From: Entonaema liquescens
Lineage: Eukaryota > Ascomycota > Sordariomycetes > Xylariales > Xylariaceae
Reading direction: 5' to 3'
Length of the DNA: 64,000 nt
NCBI GenBank assembly: GCA_902805475.1
Contig: CADCSX010000023.1
Location: 2,604,001 to 2,668,000, forward strand
Part shown: positions 44,190-57,300 of the stretch, one piece after another
Layout: the number at the start of each line of letters is the position of its first letter
Numbering within the stretch: position 1 is the stretch's first letter
Notes under the pieces: model-generated
Seen by the model: the letters and a program-made list of their open reading frames with translations, nothing else
Databases searched by the model: none
What the model was told of the DNA's origin: nothing
Made by a program: the position numbers and the translations under genes

Positions 44190-47100
44190 TCAGCCCAAGT
44201 GGTTTTTCCCGTTCTTAGGATGCGCCTTGAGAAGAACATCGAACGCTCCCGTACCGATCATGCCGAGTCTTCCTATGACGATTCGGCTGCTAGGGGTGGT
44301 AAGATCATCCCAATCTCCGTCGAGAACGGCGTCCTTCAAGAAGGATAATGTCGTCTCGAAACTCATCTTGGTGAAAGGACTGACGTTGCCCTTCAAACCG
44401 TTGCGGTTAAACGGCGTGAACCCTCCGTTCCTCGTCATGTAGTCTCCGATGAGGTTAAGATGTCGCTTATCGACACCGATACCGTGACCCTCGAAAACGC
44501 CGCCAAGTTCCCGAATGATACTGTTACGTGCCGCCTCGACGCCATACACCTGGAGCACCGATGCAATATCGTTCGTCTGGATCTTGTTGGGGTTGATAAA
44601 GTCGCCATATTTCTGCATGGCTCGGAGATTGACACCGGTTGTGTGGATCACCGCCTTCTTTTCTTCCTCCCCAGTTCGCGGGTCGACAATCTTCTCATCA
44701 GCTACGAAGGTACAGGACTTGATGCCATCGATCTGCTGTATGAGTGCCTTCCGGACTGCTTCTTGGACGATACTCAACATAAGGATCTTGGGTATATTTG
44801 AATCGTATTCCAGTGTGAAGTCGCACCATTCGCCCTTCTTCTCATCGCATGTAAAGCGAGATACAACCGGGGTTCTCTCCTTGACACGATTTTCGCGGGC
44901 ACCAGCGCGTTTGCCAACGCTACCATCTTCGTCTTCATCGTCACTCGGCGGAGGTGGGCTGCCGCCAAACCCTTCATCTTCAGGCTCCTCTTCATCCTCG
45001 GGAGATGCCTCTCGTTCCATTCGCTGCTGGATTTCGTCATCCTCCTCATCATTCGCGCCATACGAGACTGCCTGTGCTCGGTTTGCACGTTGCTTGGCAT
45101 TTGTTGCGTCATCATCATCCTCGTCATCGTCATCGTCATCCTCGTCGCGAGCTACAGCATCGGGGTTGCCTGACGCTACTTCGACTACACCAGATTTGAC
45201 GCCAACCTCGGGCACTGAACCGCCTTCTTTATCAACCTTCGCCTTAATTTCCTTTTGATTAATTTTTCCAGTATCGGTAAAAATTTAATCTCGAGAGTAT
45301 TAAGGACGTCAGAAATGCTGATCGCGTACGTTTTCGTGTACTCGGCGGACGGGAAGAACTGAAGGTGAATATCAAACATCTTTGCTAGGCGGTAACCGAT
45401 ACCTTTGCCGACACGCTCCTTTACCGTAGCCTTGTCAACGACGTGCGACAGAGGAAGAATGCTGATTGCCTTTGCAAATGTTTCTCCATCCGCCTCCGAT
45501 AATTCTTCGTTCAGTACTAACGTCATTGACGGCGTGGATATATGGTCGCTAGCTGTCATAAGAATTTCTCGTAAACGGGGGATACCAAGAGTGACGTTCT
45601 TTGCAGAGTGACCAGCCAAATGGAATGTGTTCAACGTCATCTGAGTCGAAGGCTCGCCGACGGATTGACCAGCAACAATACCCACAGCCTCGCCAGGCTC
45701 TACTAGGGAGTGGAGATATTTGGAATGGAATATCTTCTCGGCGTATTTACGGGGGATGAGCATAGCTCCTGATTTTTTCTCGCCCTTTTCCTTGATCAAG
45801 CCGTCCTGGTTTTTCTTGATGTACTCAGAGACCTTCTCGTAGAATTTCTCTGATGTGGAGAACGCGTGACGGTTAGGATTGAGCTCAGTATGAATGGGGT
45901 CAAGAGCCTTTGGATCGTTCGCCTTAGCCTGCTTGATAGCCTTCTTTTGGTACTTCTGAGCGTAGTCTTTGGATTCGTAGATTTCCTGATCCCATCCCCT
46001 CTCTCCAATGCCAAGTAAATTGACCTGGGATGTCTGATTACGAAGCACAAAACCGAAGTCGTTCAAGTATTTCTGCTTGGTGATATCCAGGCCATCTTCT
46101 CCGTATAAGAACTGAACCATTGATCCGTCGGCATCTCGCACGGATGTGTCGTAAGCAACCTTGAGGCCCTCCATTCCCTTGATTAAACATCTTTGTAGAT
46201 AACCGGATCGCGATGTCTTTACAGCGGTATCAATCAAACCTTCTCGTCCAGCCATGTGATGGAAATAGTATTCCTGAGGTCGGATTCCGGTCAAGAAACG
46301 ATTTACAATATAACCGCCCGCTCGTACACTAGTTTCAAACGGACGGAAGCATGGTAACGACTTGCCGCTAACCATTAGAGGTACCCTTCGACCTTCAAGA
46401 ACCTGTTGACCAAGGTTACAAGAAATGAGGTTCGCGTTGACAGTACTTCCCTTTGCACCAGACGTTGTCATCGACTGCATTTGATTCTTAGGGAATTGCT
46501 TCACAAGTCCTCCGGGAAGAGTCTTATTGACTTCGCTAGAGAGATCACGCGATCGCGAATTCATCATGCGATCTAAACCTTCCTGCTTCGTATCGTCACG
46601 CATAACCTCCTCCAATCGTTCTAACAATAGCTCATCCGTATTCGTAATGTTAGGGCGATCACCCAAACTCACAAATTGGGCAGCAACTTCGAGACCAATA
46701 TGGTCGGCGCTCTTTAGCTTTTCTTTGCGACTCTGCTCACCCTCTGGTGTGAGCCGTAGATCGTCCATACCGCAAGTGAAAGCGCGCATGTTAAGGTATC
46801 TGGTGAGAAGACGACCTAGACAACTGAGTAGCTTGGCAGCGAGTTCAGGACCCCAAATCTCATGAATCGAGTGGATGAGTCCACCAGCACTAGGCCCAAG
46901 CTGTGACTTATCGAGAATACCAGTAATAAATTCGCCATCACTAAACAAGACATTACTCTCTTCGAGGAAATTGCCCCAGGAGGGCGGTTTTAATTGCGAT
47001 TTGCCAGTGAGCCAGAGATCACCGCAGCCAGCTGGTTTCATGTTCTTCAATATGGTTGTGATGACCTGTTTTCCTGTCCAACGCCTAGCAGGTTTCAATA

Positions 47101-49382
47101 TAGCTGGCGGGACAAGCTCAAGCCTCTCAGACGTGATATGACCACTCTCGGGTCGCAACGCGCCATATACAAGCTGCTGGTATGCGCCTTTATCGAAAAA
47201 CGTATCTTTATTGCAGAGCGCCACGGACACAGACAAATGATCTTGAATTAGACCTCGGAGGGGCTTTCCAGCAGTCGCGGATAGATACTGATGATCGGTG
47301 TCAGCGATCTTTAACGCTTCTGCTCGAGCAAGTTCGTTTTGAGGAAAATGCATATTCATCTCGTCACCGTCGAAATCTGCATTATAAGTGTTACAGTTCG
47401 CGTAGTGCATGCGGATGGTCTTTTCCCCAGGTAGGACTCTAGCTCGATGCCCCATGATGGAGGGTTTATGAAGTGTGGGTTGACGATTCATCAACACCAC
47501 ATCGCCGTTTCCAAGATGACGGTGGACCTTTTTGCCCTTGATACCGGCATACTCTTGGCTCGTCGGCGCGAGGAGTTGGTTGGCTAAGGCGACACGGTCT
47601 TCAGCTGTTTTGTTCTTCAGGTTGATGATTTGCCCGTTCTCGTTCTCAATCGCAGCAGCACCAGGCCACTTATCGACACCATTGATGACTGCTTGTTGCA
47701 TTTCTCTAAAGTTATGGCTGGTCACCGGCTCCGGATACGTTAGCTTTTTGGCAAACACTGGAGGAACACCTATTTCGCTGGTTTCGATATTAGGATCTGG
47801 AGAAATGACACTTCGTGCCGCGTAGTTGACACGCTTGCCCATCATATTTTTTCTGAAGAGACCTTCTTTCTTCTCGAGTTTCTGCTTGATACCATCCTCA
47901 TTCCTTTTTCCAGCGGCTCCACGGATGGGATTTCTATCGCGATCAATTAGAGAGTTGACGCTATCTTGCAGTTGAACGCAGGCTTCATGCATTTCAGATA
48001 TGTCTCGTCGTCGGGCTGTTGAATCAGGATCTTTTCCATGCTGCGTGATTTCCTTGTGTATTTGAGCGATGCGTGCACACGATGCAAGAATTTGTTTGTA
48101 CAAGGAGTTTTGTTGAGCTTCCGCAATCCCTCCATCGCCTTGTCGGGCCTCGGGGCGGTACTTGTTCGGTGGAACAAGCACCGTTTGTATGAAGAAGTTG
48201 TCGGCAGGAAGTTTCTTCCCCATAGGCCTCGAGTTGTAAACCAAGCCCATTATTTCTTGCTCCTTTTCAAACAAGAGTTGTAGACGAGCTTGTACTTCCA
48301 TCGAGTTGACATAGCGTTGCTGAGGCTTTGCCGATGTGTCCTTCTTTGCTTTAGGAGCTCTGACAGCAGCATCACCACCTTCTGACATCATCACGTCGCC
48401 ATTTTCATCAAGCTCTTCACCCTCTCCTTCTTCCTCTTCGTCATTATCCTGGTCAGGCTCTCCCTCGCTCGATGGTAGATCAATGTCGGCAATACCTTCG
48501 TCTGTCTCGTAGCTACGCTTCTTCGCCACATCTGCCTTGGTTCTCCTTTTTATGGCTAATGCGTCCCTATGCTCGAAGTTCCGCTGCGCCATTTTGGCCT
48601 GGTCCTTGGCGCTAAGTGGCTTCTCGAAGATTTTGACAAACCGGTCCTTTCGGAAGTTTGGAGATATCGCCTGGCACGTAGCGCACGCTCTGCCCTTGGT
48701 TATATCCCTGAAGAAATTCTTGAGCACTTCTCTCCTTGCTTCAGACGCACCTTCATGCTTTCCCTTTCGGATATCGGCAGTGCCAATTCTATGGCTCTTC
48801 AGCGTTGTCTGGGTATAAACCTCTCTCATGCGAGTGATCTTATCAAGCGCCGAACTCTCCTCACCGTCGGAAAGATTTTCATCGTCGACTTGTATATCGG
48901 TAGTCTCGGCCGTGATATCATCGAGGTGATTGGCTGCATCTATGAGACCAAATTGGAGGAGACGTAGCTTGCACGCGACGAGGCTTAGGTCTGCTCGTCG
49001 CATGCGAAAGCGAAAACAGTATTGACATTGCGCACGAAGTAATCTTAAGATTTGGTCCATAAAAACAGGGTGATATACAGGGACTGGGAGGTCAATGTGA
49101 CCGACATGGCCGGGACAATTCGGTTGTGAGAGATTACATGTTGTGCATCTACAAGAGTTAACTTAACATGCGACGGATATCACCTTTAGATTCTACTTAC
49201 ACCGAATCACCCCAAGCTCCAAGAGCTGGATCGTAAAGTCCACCAGGTATCGGGTTTAAAAGACTGTCAAATGTGGTTGGGTTTTCAATTCTCTTGACTG
49301 AAATAGCTTTGATCTCGGTAGGAGTGAGGAAGTCGAAATCGACGCTGTCGATAGCCGACCAGATTGGCTGTGAGATATTCAT
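44190..49382 (-). CDS. RPA190: RNA polymerase I largest subunit (Rpa190; one-base frame break)
   Basis: Catalytic subunit of RNA polymerase I, which makes the 35S pre-rRNA in the nucleolus. Exon 1 is 49382-49201 and exon 2 is 49148-44190. The N-terminal zinc site reads CTTC...C-P-GHVGHI (Cys62, Cys65, Cys72, His75). The catalytic loop NADFDGDEMNMHFPQ lies near residues 650-664 with its three Asp. The trigger-loop/bridge region is visible (GIVAGQSVGEPSTQMTLNTFH). The C-terminal jaw contains a very acidic insert (about ten Asp/Glu in a row near 45150-45110). The frame breaks once in the A-rich stretch at 45253-45268: one added base joins FLPILEKL to EIKAKVDKEGGSVPEVG and gives 1713 aa, the normal length. 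An intron cannot account for it. The gene is divergent from PRP3. Confidence 0.94.
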
Positions 49383-50064
49383 GGCTAACGGGTTTTATAA
49401 CCTCATAGCCCGACGCAACTTTTCCAACTCGTTTAGAACCTTGAATTGGAGCCTTTTAAGTTGTTAAGAGTTTTCAGAGACTTGGAGAGATCTCAGTAAA
49501 CTCTATCAACTCATGGCGTTGCGGTTTTCTGGTATTATATTATATTGGAGGGCTGGTTGTAAGTCGAGAATACTGTTTTTTAGTGGGGTTCGCGATCAAC
49601 CAAAAATTTGGAGCTTCAACTTTTTAGCGGTGATACACGGCAGAAAGAAAAGATCATGTGACATATCTTATCTAATCAACTTATCATTTATCATCTATCA
49701 TTAGCGCAACTGTGCGACTATCAAAGCAGCAGCTAAGGACCAAGGTACCTATGACTTGTGCTATGAGACTATGAGACAAGCGCGAGTTGGATAGTAGCAG
49801 TTCTTTCACCTGTTCTAGGGAACTACCAAATGCATGCACGCCGATCGGCCCTGACAGGATTGGACACAGCAGCACCTGCTTTTAGCGAGTGTGATCTTAA
49901 TTTATTTCACCCACTGTTGCCTTTTCTGTGGTAGCCTTTCTTTGTTCAACTTCGAGATTTATCACCAAACACTATCCAGACTCTCCTTGGGTGACGATCC
50001 ACTTGTCTACCGATTTTAACCTCACTTATCTATATTATAGTGCCAAAACTTATAGTCATATCCC
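49383..50064. other. Divergent promoter, RPA190 and PRP3
   Basis: A 682-base region with no supported gene. It supplies the promoters and leaders of two divergent housekeeping genes. A CTATCATTTATCATCTATC-like direct repeat occurs near 49679-49701. Confidence 0.5.
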
Positions 50065-51540
50065 ATGGAACGACACGGCTCCCCAGGCCTTGGCCCGCGC
50101 AATGATGCCGGGTCCCGAGTACAGAAACCGGAATCTGCTACGGACAAAGCAGCTAAGCTAGCAGCGTTGAAAGCGCGCGTATCGGCAGCTATAGGGACTA
50201 CTAAGGCGAAGGGTGGTCTGAATGTTGGTCTTCATCCGGCGTTGGAAGATATAGGGCAATGGAAGCCTGGTGGTAGTAAGAATAATGACTCGAAATCCGG
50301 GTTTGGCTCGCGATCACGTAACGATGGCAATAAGGCTCAGCCGAAACACAAACCTCTCGATCTATCTGGTCCATCGCAAGAAGAAATCAAGAACAATCCC
50401 TATTTTGACGCGAACCTGAGCGCAGTTGGCGCAAAACCGAGACAGACACGTCAACTTATATTCAACCAGAAAGGCAAATATATCCAGCAAGCGAATGCGC
50501 TACGAAGGCAGGCGGCTCTTGAAGCCTTGAAAAAGAAGATTGCGGCGGGTACGCGTAAGGTCGGAATAGACGAGGACAAAGATGTCGAGAAGAACTTTGT
50601 AGTCGAAGCTCCACCGGACGTCGAGTGGTGGGACGAAGGGTTAATAGACGGCAAGAACTACGACGACATAGAAAATCCCAAGGTGCTGAAGATCGACACC
50701 GAAGATTCGATAGTCACCCGATATATCCAACATCCTGTCCCCATCGAACCACCTCAGGACAAAAACGTTCCCCCCCCGAAACCCATGTACCTCACACCCA
50801 CAGAACAAGCTAAGCTTCGCCGCCAGCGCCGAATGGCCGACTTGAAGGAAGAGCAGGCCAAGATTCGACTCGGCCTAGTCCCGGCACCACCGCCAAAGGT
50901 TAAGAAGGGCAACCTAATGCGTGTCCTGGGCGAGGAAGCCGTCAAGGACCCCACGGCCGTCGAAGCCCGCGTCAACCGCGAGATTGCAGACCGACATAAC
51001 AAGCACGTGCAAACAAACGAGGAACGGAAGTTGACCAAAGAGCAGAAGCACGAGAAGCTTGCCGCGAACCAAGAGAAGGACGCGGCCAAGGGTCTACACA
51101 TGCTAGTATTTAAGATCAACAGCCTAGCGAACGGCCAACACCGATACAAGGTCAGCGTCAACGCCGACCAATTGGCTCTTACGGGATTGGTCATCATGCA
51201 TCCCAAGCAGAACCTAGTAATCGCGGAAGGAGGCGAGTGGTCTATCAAGCACTACAAGAAACTAATGCTGAACCGCATCAACTGGACCGAGAATCTACCC
51301 TCGCGCGAAAAAGACGCGCAGAACGACGCACTTAAGGAGTGGCTCAAGGCCGAGAACGAAAACGGCGATTTGAAGGACTTAGCTGAGAACCAGTGCAAGC
51401 TGATCTTCGAAGGAGAGGTAAAGTCTCGCGCGTTTCGGAAATGGGGGTCCAAGACCTGTGAGACGGATAGCGAGGCTAGAGAGGTATTATCCAAGTCCAA
51501 GATGGAGAATTTTTGGAATCTCGCAAAGTCTACCCACTAG
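50065..51540 (+). CDS. PRP3: U4/U6 snRNP splicing factor Prp3
   Basis: Prp3 binds the U4/U6 snRNA duplex in the tri-snRNP. The gene is a single exon of 491 codons. Residues about 115-330 form the PRP3 domain (NPYFDANLSAVGAKPRQTRQ, FNQKGKYIQQANALRRQ, EWWDEGLIDGKNYDDI, YIQHPVPIEPP, YLTPTEQAKLRRQRR). The C-terminal RNA-binding DUF1115 domain (about 350-480) includes VSVNADQLALTGLVI, WSIKHYKKLMLNRINW and AFRKWGSKTCETDSEARE. The protein is somewhat shorter than metazoan PRPF3 because it lacks the N-terminal PWI domain, as in other fungi. It converges on RAD3, with 270 bases between the ends. Confidence 0.95.
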   Translation: MERHGSPGLGPRNDAGSRVQKPESATDKAAKLAALKARVSAAIGTTKAKGGLNVGLHPALEDIGQWKPGGSKNNDSKSGFGSRSRNDGNKAQPKHKPLDLSGPSQEEIKNNPYFDANLSAVGAKPRQTRQLIFNQKGKYIQQANALRRQAALEALKKKIAAGTRKVGIDEDKDVEKNFVVEAPPDVEWWDEGLIDGKNYDDIENPKVLKIDTEDSIVTRYIQHPVPIEPPQDKNVPPPKPMYLTPTEQAKLRRQRRMADLKEEQAKIRLGLVPAPPPKVKKGNLMRVLGEEAVKDPTAVEARVNREIADRHNKHVQTNEERKLTKEQKHEKLAANQEKDAAKGLHMLVFKINSLANGQHRYKVSVNADQLALTGLVIMHPKQNLVIAEGGEWSIKHYKKLMLNRINWTENLPSREKDAQNDALKEWLKAENENGDLKDLAENQCKLIFEGEVKSRAFRKWGSKTCETDSEAREVLSKSKMENFWNLAKSTH

Positions 51541-51810
51541 AGCCACCCTACTTAAGATAGGTAGGCAGGTATATAATTGTTAATCATACGGCTAGGCTAG
51601 GAGATTGTAATAAAATGTCGCGAAGATTAAATTAGGATCGCGAACATGATTACGATATTGGCTTAATATTAAACCTTTGGCAATTTTGTATTAGATATCT
51701 ACCTTGCGGTACTTACTGCTTATTTTTAACGCCTAAAGAGCACCCAAGCTTCAATGTGATATGGTTGTTATATAGGAGGTCGAGCTGGAAACTATCTATC
51801 CCGTATAGAC

Positions 51811-54301
51811 TCACGCGGCGTCGAGTTCCATCATGCCCTCATCGAGATCATCGTCATCCATATCGAAATCATCATTGTAACTCTGCATAGCTTGCAAGGC
51901 CTGGGCTCTTTGCATGGCCTCGACAGCCGCATTATCATCTTGTAACTCCTTGATCCGTTCTTCGTCTACCTTCTTCTGGTGCTCTTTTAGGTCCTCAAGA
52001 CTCCACATGCTGATCCCTTCCTGGTCCTTAGCTTTGAAGGGTCGTGCCATGTCTCGTAAGAAACGCTTCGCTGTGATAACTGCCATATCTGTGCTAAGGT
52101 TTCCATCGACTTCTTGCATGGCTTGGTTGATCCATTTAGGAAGTTGGAGCCTCTTCTTTTGGAACCGACGGTCGGCTAGTACCATGATTCCGTAGTCATC
52201 TTTGCCTCGGAGCACACGACCCAGACACTGCGCGGCGTGTCGCATGGCGTCGAAAGATAGGAAGTCGTTCTCTCGGATACGGTACGTTTCTCGAAGGAAC
52301 TGTAATCTGGCCTTGAGGATACGCGATTCTGTATATTGGAACGGAACGCCGATACACAACACAGTTCGGCCGTACTGGTGGTCGAAATCGATACCCTCCG
52401 AGACCTTTCCACGAGCCACGCAAAGGAGAACAGCACCTCTACCATTGCAGCAGGCCATACGGTAGGTCTCAAGCGCGAGCGAGGTCTCTTGAGCATCAGG
52501 TGTTTCGACTAAGATCAACTTATATTTCCAAACCTCATCTAAGATTCCCATTCCCTGCCACATGCTAATGATGGATTCCATGTATAAATAAGAGGGGAAG
52601 AATACGACCATGCCGTCTGGAGTAATCCTCGCGAATTCAGTCAAGAGGTTGCCATAATTGCGGACCACACTTGGCTCATTTCTGACGGCGAAACTGGTGG
52701 AGATAGTTGCCTGGTCGCTTCCTCTGGTAACAATCATTGGCAAGAAAGATCTTCTGGCAAGTGTCATTGCGTACGACTCTTGAACAACTGTAGAGAAGCC
52801 TAACATCTTCGGATACATCTCCAGGGGCGAGATAGTACCGGAAGTAATAATGACAGAGCTAAATCTATCAAAAACTGGCTTAATAGCGATTGCCGCATCC
52901 AAGCACGTGAAATGAAGGACCGGATTTGGTACTTCGGCAGTATCTGATTCGAAGGGCTCGAGGATGAGTAAAAATCCCTTCTCATATGTAGCGACCAGAG
53001 TCGCGAATGTAGCCACTTCCTGTAGCGGCTGGTAATCTTCGATAGCGGTAAGTTCGAGCGTCCTTACAAGCGAAGTTAATCTTTCAGCACAAAAACGTAA
53101 CGGCTTCTTTTCGATGAACGTGTGCTCCTTGAGATGTGCTAGGAATGAAGGCGGCGTTTCTGATATGACCTGTCGTACTTTCATACGCGTCTTGAGATAT
53201 TCAATGAATCGTTTTAAGAAAGCCATGAAATGCTCAGCTCTCCGGATATTTCCAGGGACTGCCTCCTTTAACAAGTCGTCGGGAAGAACCGGATTTGCCA
53301 TAAAGGTATCCTCCTTCCGAGCTTCGTCGGCATCTCGAAGACCTTCCACTAGTTTCTGATACTCACTTTCTAACTGTTCTCGGTCCGTCTCTTTCATCTC
53401 CGAGATCTTGCGCTCCAGGTTTTGAGCCCCCCTGGTGGCTTTGCGTAAAGAGTCTTCCGTAATATCTGTGCTCAGAGACTCGATACAGACGTTGTCAATA
53501 TTGTGGGCTTCGTCGAAAACGACAATACAATCTTTAGAGAGCTCCTTAGATACACGCTCTGCTATCTTGGGATCTAGCAGGTAGTGATAAGAGTAGATTA
53601 TAACGTTACAATATTGCATCTATAGTGTGGAATATGTGAGCTCTGTACTTCTAGCGATGTAGACCCGGGAGGATAAGCTTGTGGAAACTTACCATTCGCC
53701 TTGACGTGAAATATGGGCACTGCTTATGCTCCTCGCCATATTTCAGGAGGCCATCCAGCGTCCAAACGCCGTTGGGCACAAGGTTGTGCGGTTCCAGGAG
53801 GTCCAGATTGTCATGATATACACATGTCTCGACGCTTTCTCCCTTATCTTTCTTCTCCTTGACGAAGCCAGCAGTCAAACTACGACATCTGGCATCCACA
53901 ATGGCGCCGCTCTTTTCCCTCTTAACCGAAGGATGAAGACAGAGGTTCTTTCGACTTGTTAGGCCTAACCCGCGAAAATCTTCTACGTGGCCAAGTTCAT
54001 CAGCTCTGAATTTCATCAGGGCTTTTAGTTCGGCCAATGCCTTTTCGATTTCTGACATAGTACGAGAGCAGTAGATAAGCTTTCGATGCTCTGGATAATG
54101 CTGTTGATATGCGACGATCAACGATAGTAGTGAGACTGTTTTCCCGGTCCCCGAAGGCATCTCCAAGACGCAGTGTGCGCCTCCGCTTGCGGTTCTGCCT
54201 GCATCAAGAGTTTTCTTAAGGTCACACATATACGCATATTGCTCCGGATATATCCGTGGATACGGAAAGAGAACCGGGAGATCGTCAATAAAGAACTTCA
54301 T
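51811..54301 (-). CDS. RAD3: TFIIH DNA helicase Rad3/XPD
   Basis: ATP-dependent 5'-3' helicase of TFIIH, acting in nucleotide-excision repair and transcription initiation. Exons 54301-53693 and 53619-51811 join in phase 0 across a 73-base intron, giving 805 aa. The start MKFFIDDLPVLFPYPRIYPE matches the conserved family N-terminus. Walker A is SGTGKT with Lys54. The four Fe-S cysteines are Cys121, Cys139, Cys160 and Cys195. The DEAH box is residues 239-242. C-terminal helicase motifs include ARGKVSEGIDF and QCLGRVLRGKDDYG. The tail is acidic (DDDFDMDDDDLDEGMMELD-like composition). The frame is intact. Confidence 0.97.
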
Positions 54302-57300
54302 CTTCGCTGGATCCTAAGTAAGCGTAATATGGAGATGGGTGTGCAGGTTCAAAACATGAGAACTCTTCTTATGTCGAGATAAACCCGTATAAGGTTTGAT
54401 TTAATTGTCGATGGAGACCTCAGTCCTTCAGAGCATGTGTACTGGCGCGTCTGTGCGATGGCCTTGTTCAGTTGCAAACGCGTAGAAATGTTACAAGTAG
54501 CATGCATGCTATCCTTAATCCGCCGGTAATAAAGAAACTAGTCCCGCTCGGATTGTTATTTTGTTTCATTAGAGCTTTGGAACGACTTTAGACTTTTGCA
54601 CGTTCATTTGTATATTAGGTACGAATCGCAATATTTGATATTTGCGTAATGGTTGATGTTGTTAATGTCAGGCTGAAGTTCCTGACTGGCATTTGATATC
54701 TGATAATGGATAAGATAAAGGGAGGTATGTACCTAAGCCTTGTACAGCGCTTGAGCTCATGCACGGTTAAGGCAATTGTACACTGCATGTAGCGGGTGAG
54801 TTGCGGCTTGAAGCAGCCACAGATAACCCCACTCATCAGCCCTAGAGCTACGGTAGTACTTACAGTAACCGTACCTAAACCTGTTGGAGATGATGCACAA
54901 TGCACATTCATCCGCCGCCATCCCACCAGGAATACGCAAGATACGCCTGCAATATGTCTATATATATCTGAGTCAATTTACATCATAGGAGTTTTAAGTT
55001 ATTGTATATTTGCATCGTACATAATGCAGAGGAATGCGATTGGTACGTCAACTGACATTTAACTGTCACTGCTTTTGTTAGTGGATCATTTATTTGTTAC
55101 CTGGCCAAGAAGTCTCAGGTTGAAAATGCCGACACCAATATCTTTCCGACGATAATTCATTTTTTAAGAACTTTGATGGGTCTATGTAAAACGCGGTCGC
55201 AATAAGGTTTTTTTTTCTTTTAGAGGCTAGATTAGCCGTGGAATTCCTAAAATCGAGATCTATCGCTTGTGGCATCGGGATGAGCCGAATCTCGACGGCG
55301 CGGGAGGCACCCATACTACCCATACAGCCCATCGGATTGCACATTGCACATTGCGCAAAGCATCATAGGAACAGGCGTTCCGATGGCGGGCAGATGCTCC
55401 CGATAAACCTTCCACCTCATCCATGGAGTTGGGTTTGGGGCGTCACGATTGAACCCAGATTGTCGGGATCTGGCACAGTACATTAAGCTTAATTGATTTT
55501 CCCCTTTTATTTTATTTTTTTTTATTTTAAATCGATTCGATGATTATATCATATCATAATCATGAAAAAAAAGGCGGGATGTATGTAATTTGTCAAAATT
55601 ACCGTGCCGTAACCAAAGCTCATTCCCAACACCAACAATAACACTCCGGCAGAACATAACCTCCTCGGTTCTCGGAATTAAATGTATTTCGGAGCATTAT
55701 TCAAGCCGAATATTTCCGAAGTTCGCAACCGAATTTCGGACACATTCTTTCTAATCAAAGTTACCGATCGATATGTTCCATTTCCCATCTTTGTCAGATC
55801 GAGTCCGAGTCCGAGAAGATATGCGGATGATATGCTACAACTATGTTGGACTATGTTGGTGTTGGTTGGTTACCGTTACTACCGTCAGCTCTCAGCTTTA
55901 GCCCTACCCGTGTTGCTATTTCGAGATGTTGCACAGCTGATTTGGATTTTTCTTTTTAAGAGCACACCTGACTGCACGAATCGATCGCTGACCAACTAGG
56001 CGGCATAAAATGCTACGCTGCAGTGCGTTTTAATCAATTCGCTGTTTCAGGTCATGCTGAAGTTGTGAATCCTGCAAGGCTAGCCTCTTGTTGGTAAGGC
56101 ACATCCAATTAGCGATGGGTTATACAGACTTAGAAACGGATGCCGTCATCTAAAACTATTCATGCGAATAGAGTGCATTTTGGCCCCCGACGCCGAGTTA
56201 AACTTGGTCTATAAGCATATTAACGAGTTTTGATGAGTTTAGAAGGAATCCTTCTTGCGGTAACCCGTAGGTGCGGAGAGATGCCGGAACCACAACCATC
56301 TTTAGCACAAGGTAACGTATGCTCTTCTTTCCGTCCTCAAATCCCGAGATAGGGATATGAAGTTGCTCGGCTGGCGTATGTACTCATCGAGAAGACCCCA
56401 TACATACGTATGTGCACTGGGCTCGGATCTCTTTTCTTCGTGATGTTCCTCCGCTACGTTCCTCCGCTATCCACAGGTATAAATACAGTACGAAGTCGCC
56501 GGGGCAATAAGTTGCGAGAAGTACCGGATACGATGAGTATGAGATGCGTGGATCGTTCCGCCCCAACCGATTTTCTTCAGTGACTAGCGGTATGCTCTGC
56601 ATGTCCCGCTATCCCCGTGAAGATGTATAATGAGGCCATGGGCGGTTCACGAGGCTAAGTCTTGGCGACCTGGTTGCTATGTAATAAGTGTATGGGTACC
56701 TAGGTTATTAGTGATAGGTATAAGAGGTATAATAGGTGGCTTATGAATGAATTTGCACTATTTTGATATGAATAGCAATGTTTTAACCAAAAACGAGTGT
56801 GAGAAACCTGCTCATCCGCGCTTCTTGAAACGTTTTGAGAAACTAACAGCGAGCTATCTCTTATTCATCGATCATTATGTTTCCGAAACGGATAGATTTG
56901 TGCAAATTTGACTCCTTCGAGCTCGCTAAGCCTCTCAGCACTATCTCGAAACGTGGCAGGGCAGCATAGCAGCATAACTGCCGTGTGCGGAAGGTCGTCC
57001 AGGTTGTTCAGTTGTTGTGCTCGCGCGAAAATCGCGGCTATTGGGCGAGTCTTCGAGGGGCTTACGATGGACCCGCACCCCGAGGAACCCGGCTAAACAC
57101 GTGGGCTACGCCTAGCGCGCGGGAGATGGGGGCCGGATGTTATACTAATGGTACCTATGTTATGTCCAGGTAGTTATCGTATGTAACTAGGTAAGTTAAC
57201 TAGTTAAACTAAAAAGGTGCCAAGTTCTTTTAAGTTTACATAGTTATTTACTATTTTATTGCCTTATCCTGGTATGGTAGTGGGTTTATTAACATGGGTA

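Noticed and set aside
44515..45258. 247-codon plus-strand ORF rich in Ser
   Set aside because: It is the antisense shadow of the acidic C-terminal region of RPA190 (Asp/Glu codons read as Ser on the other strand).
57000..57173. Small overlapping ORFs near 56908-57173
   Set aside because: Two frames overlap with equal plausibility and neither has domain-like features.
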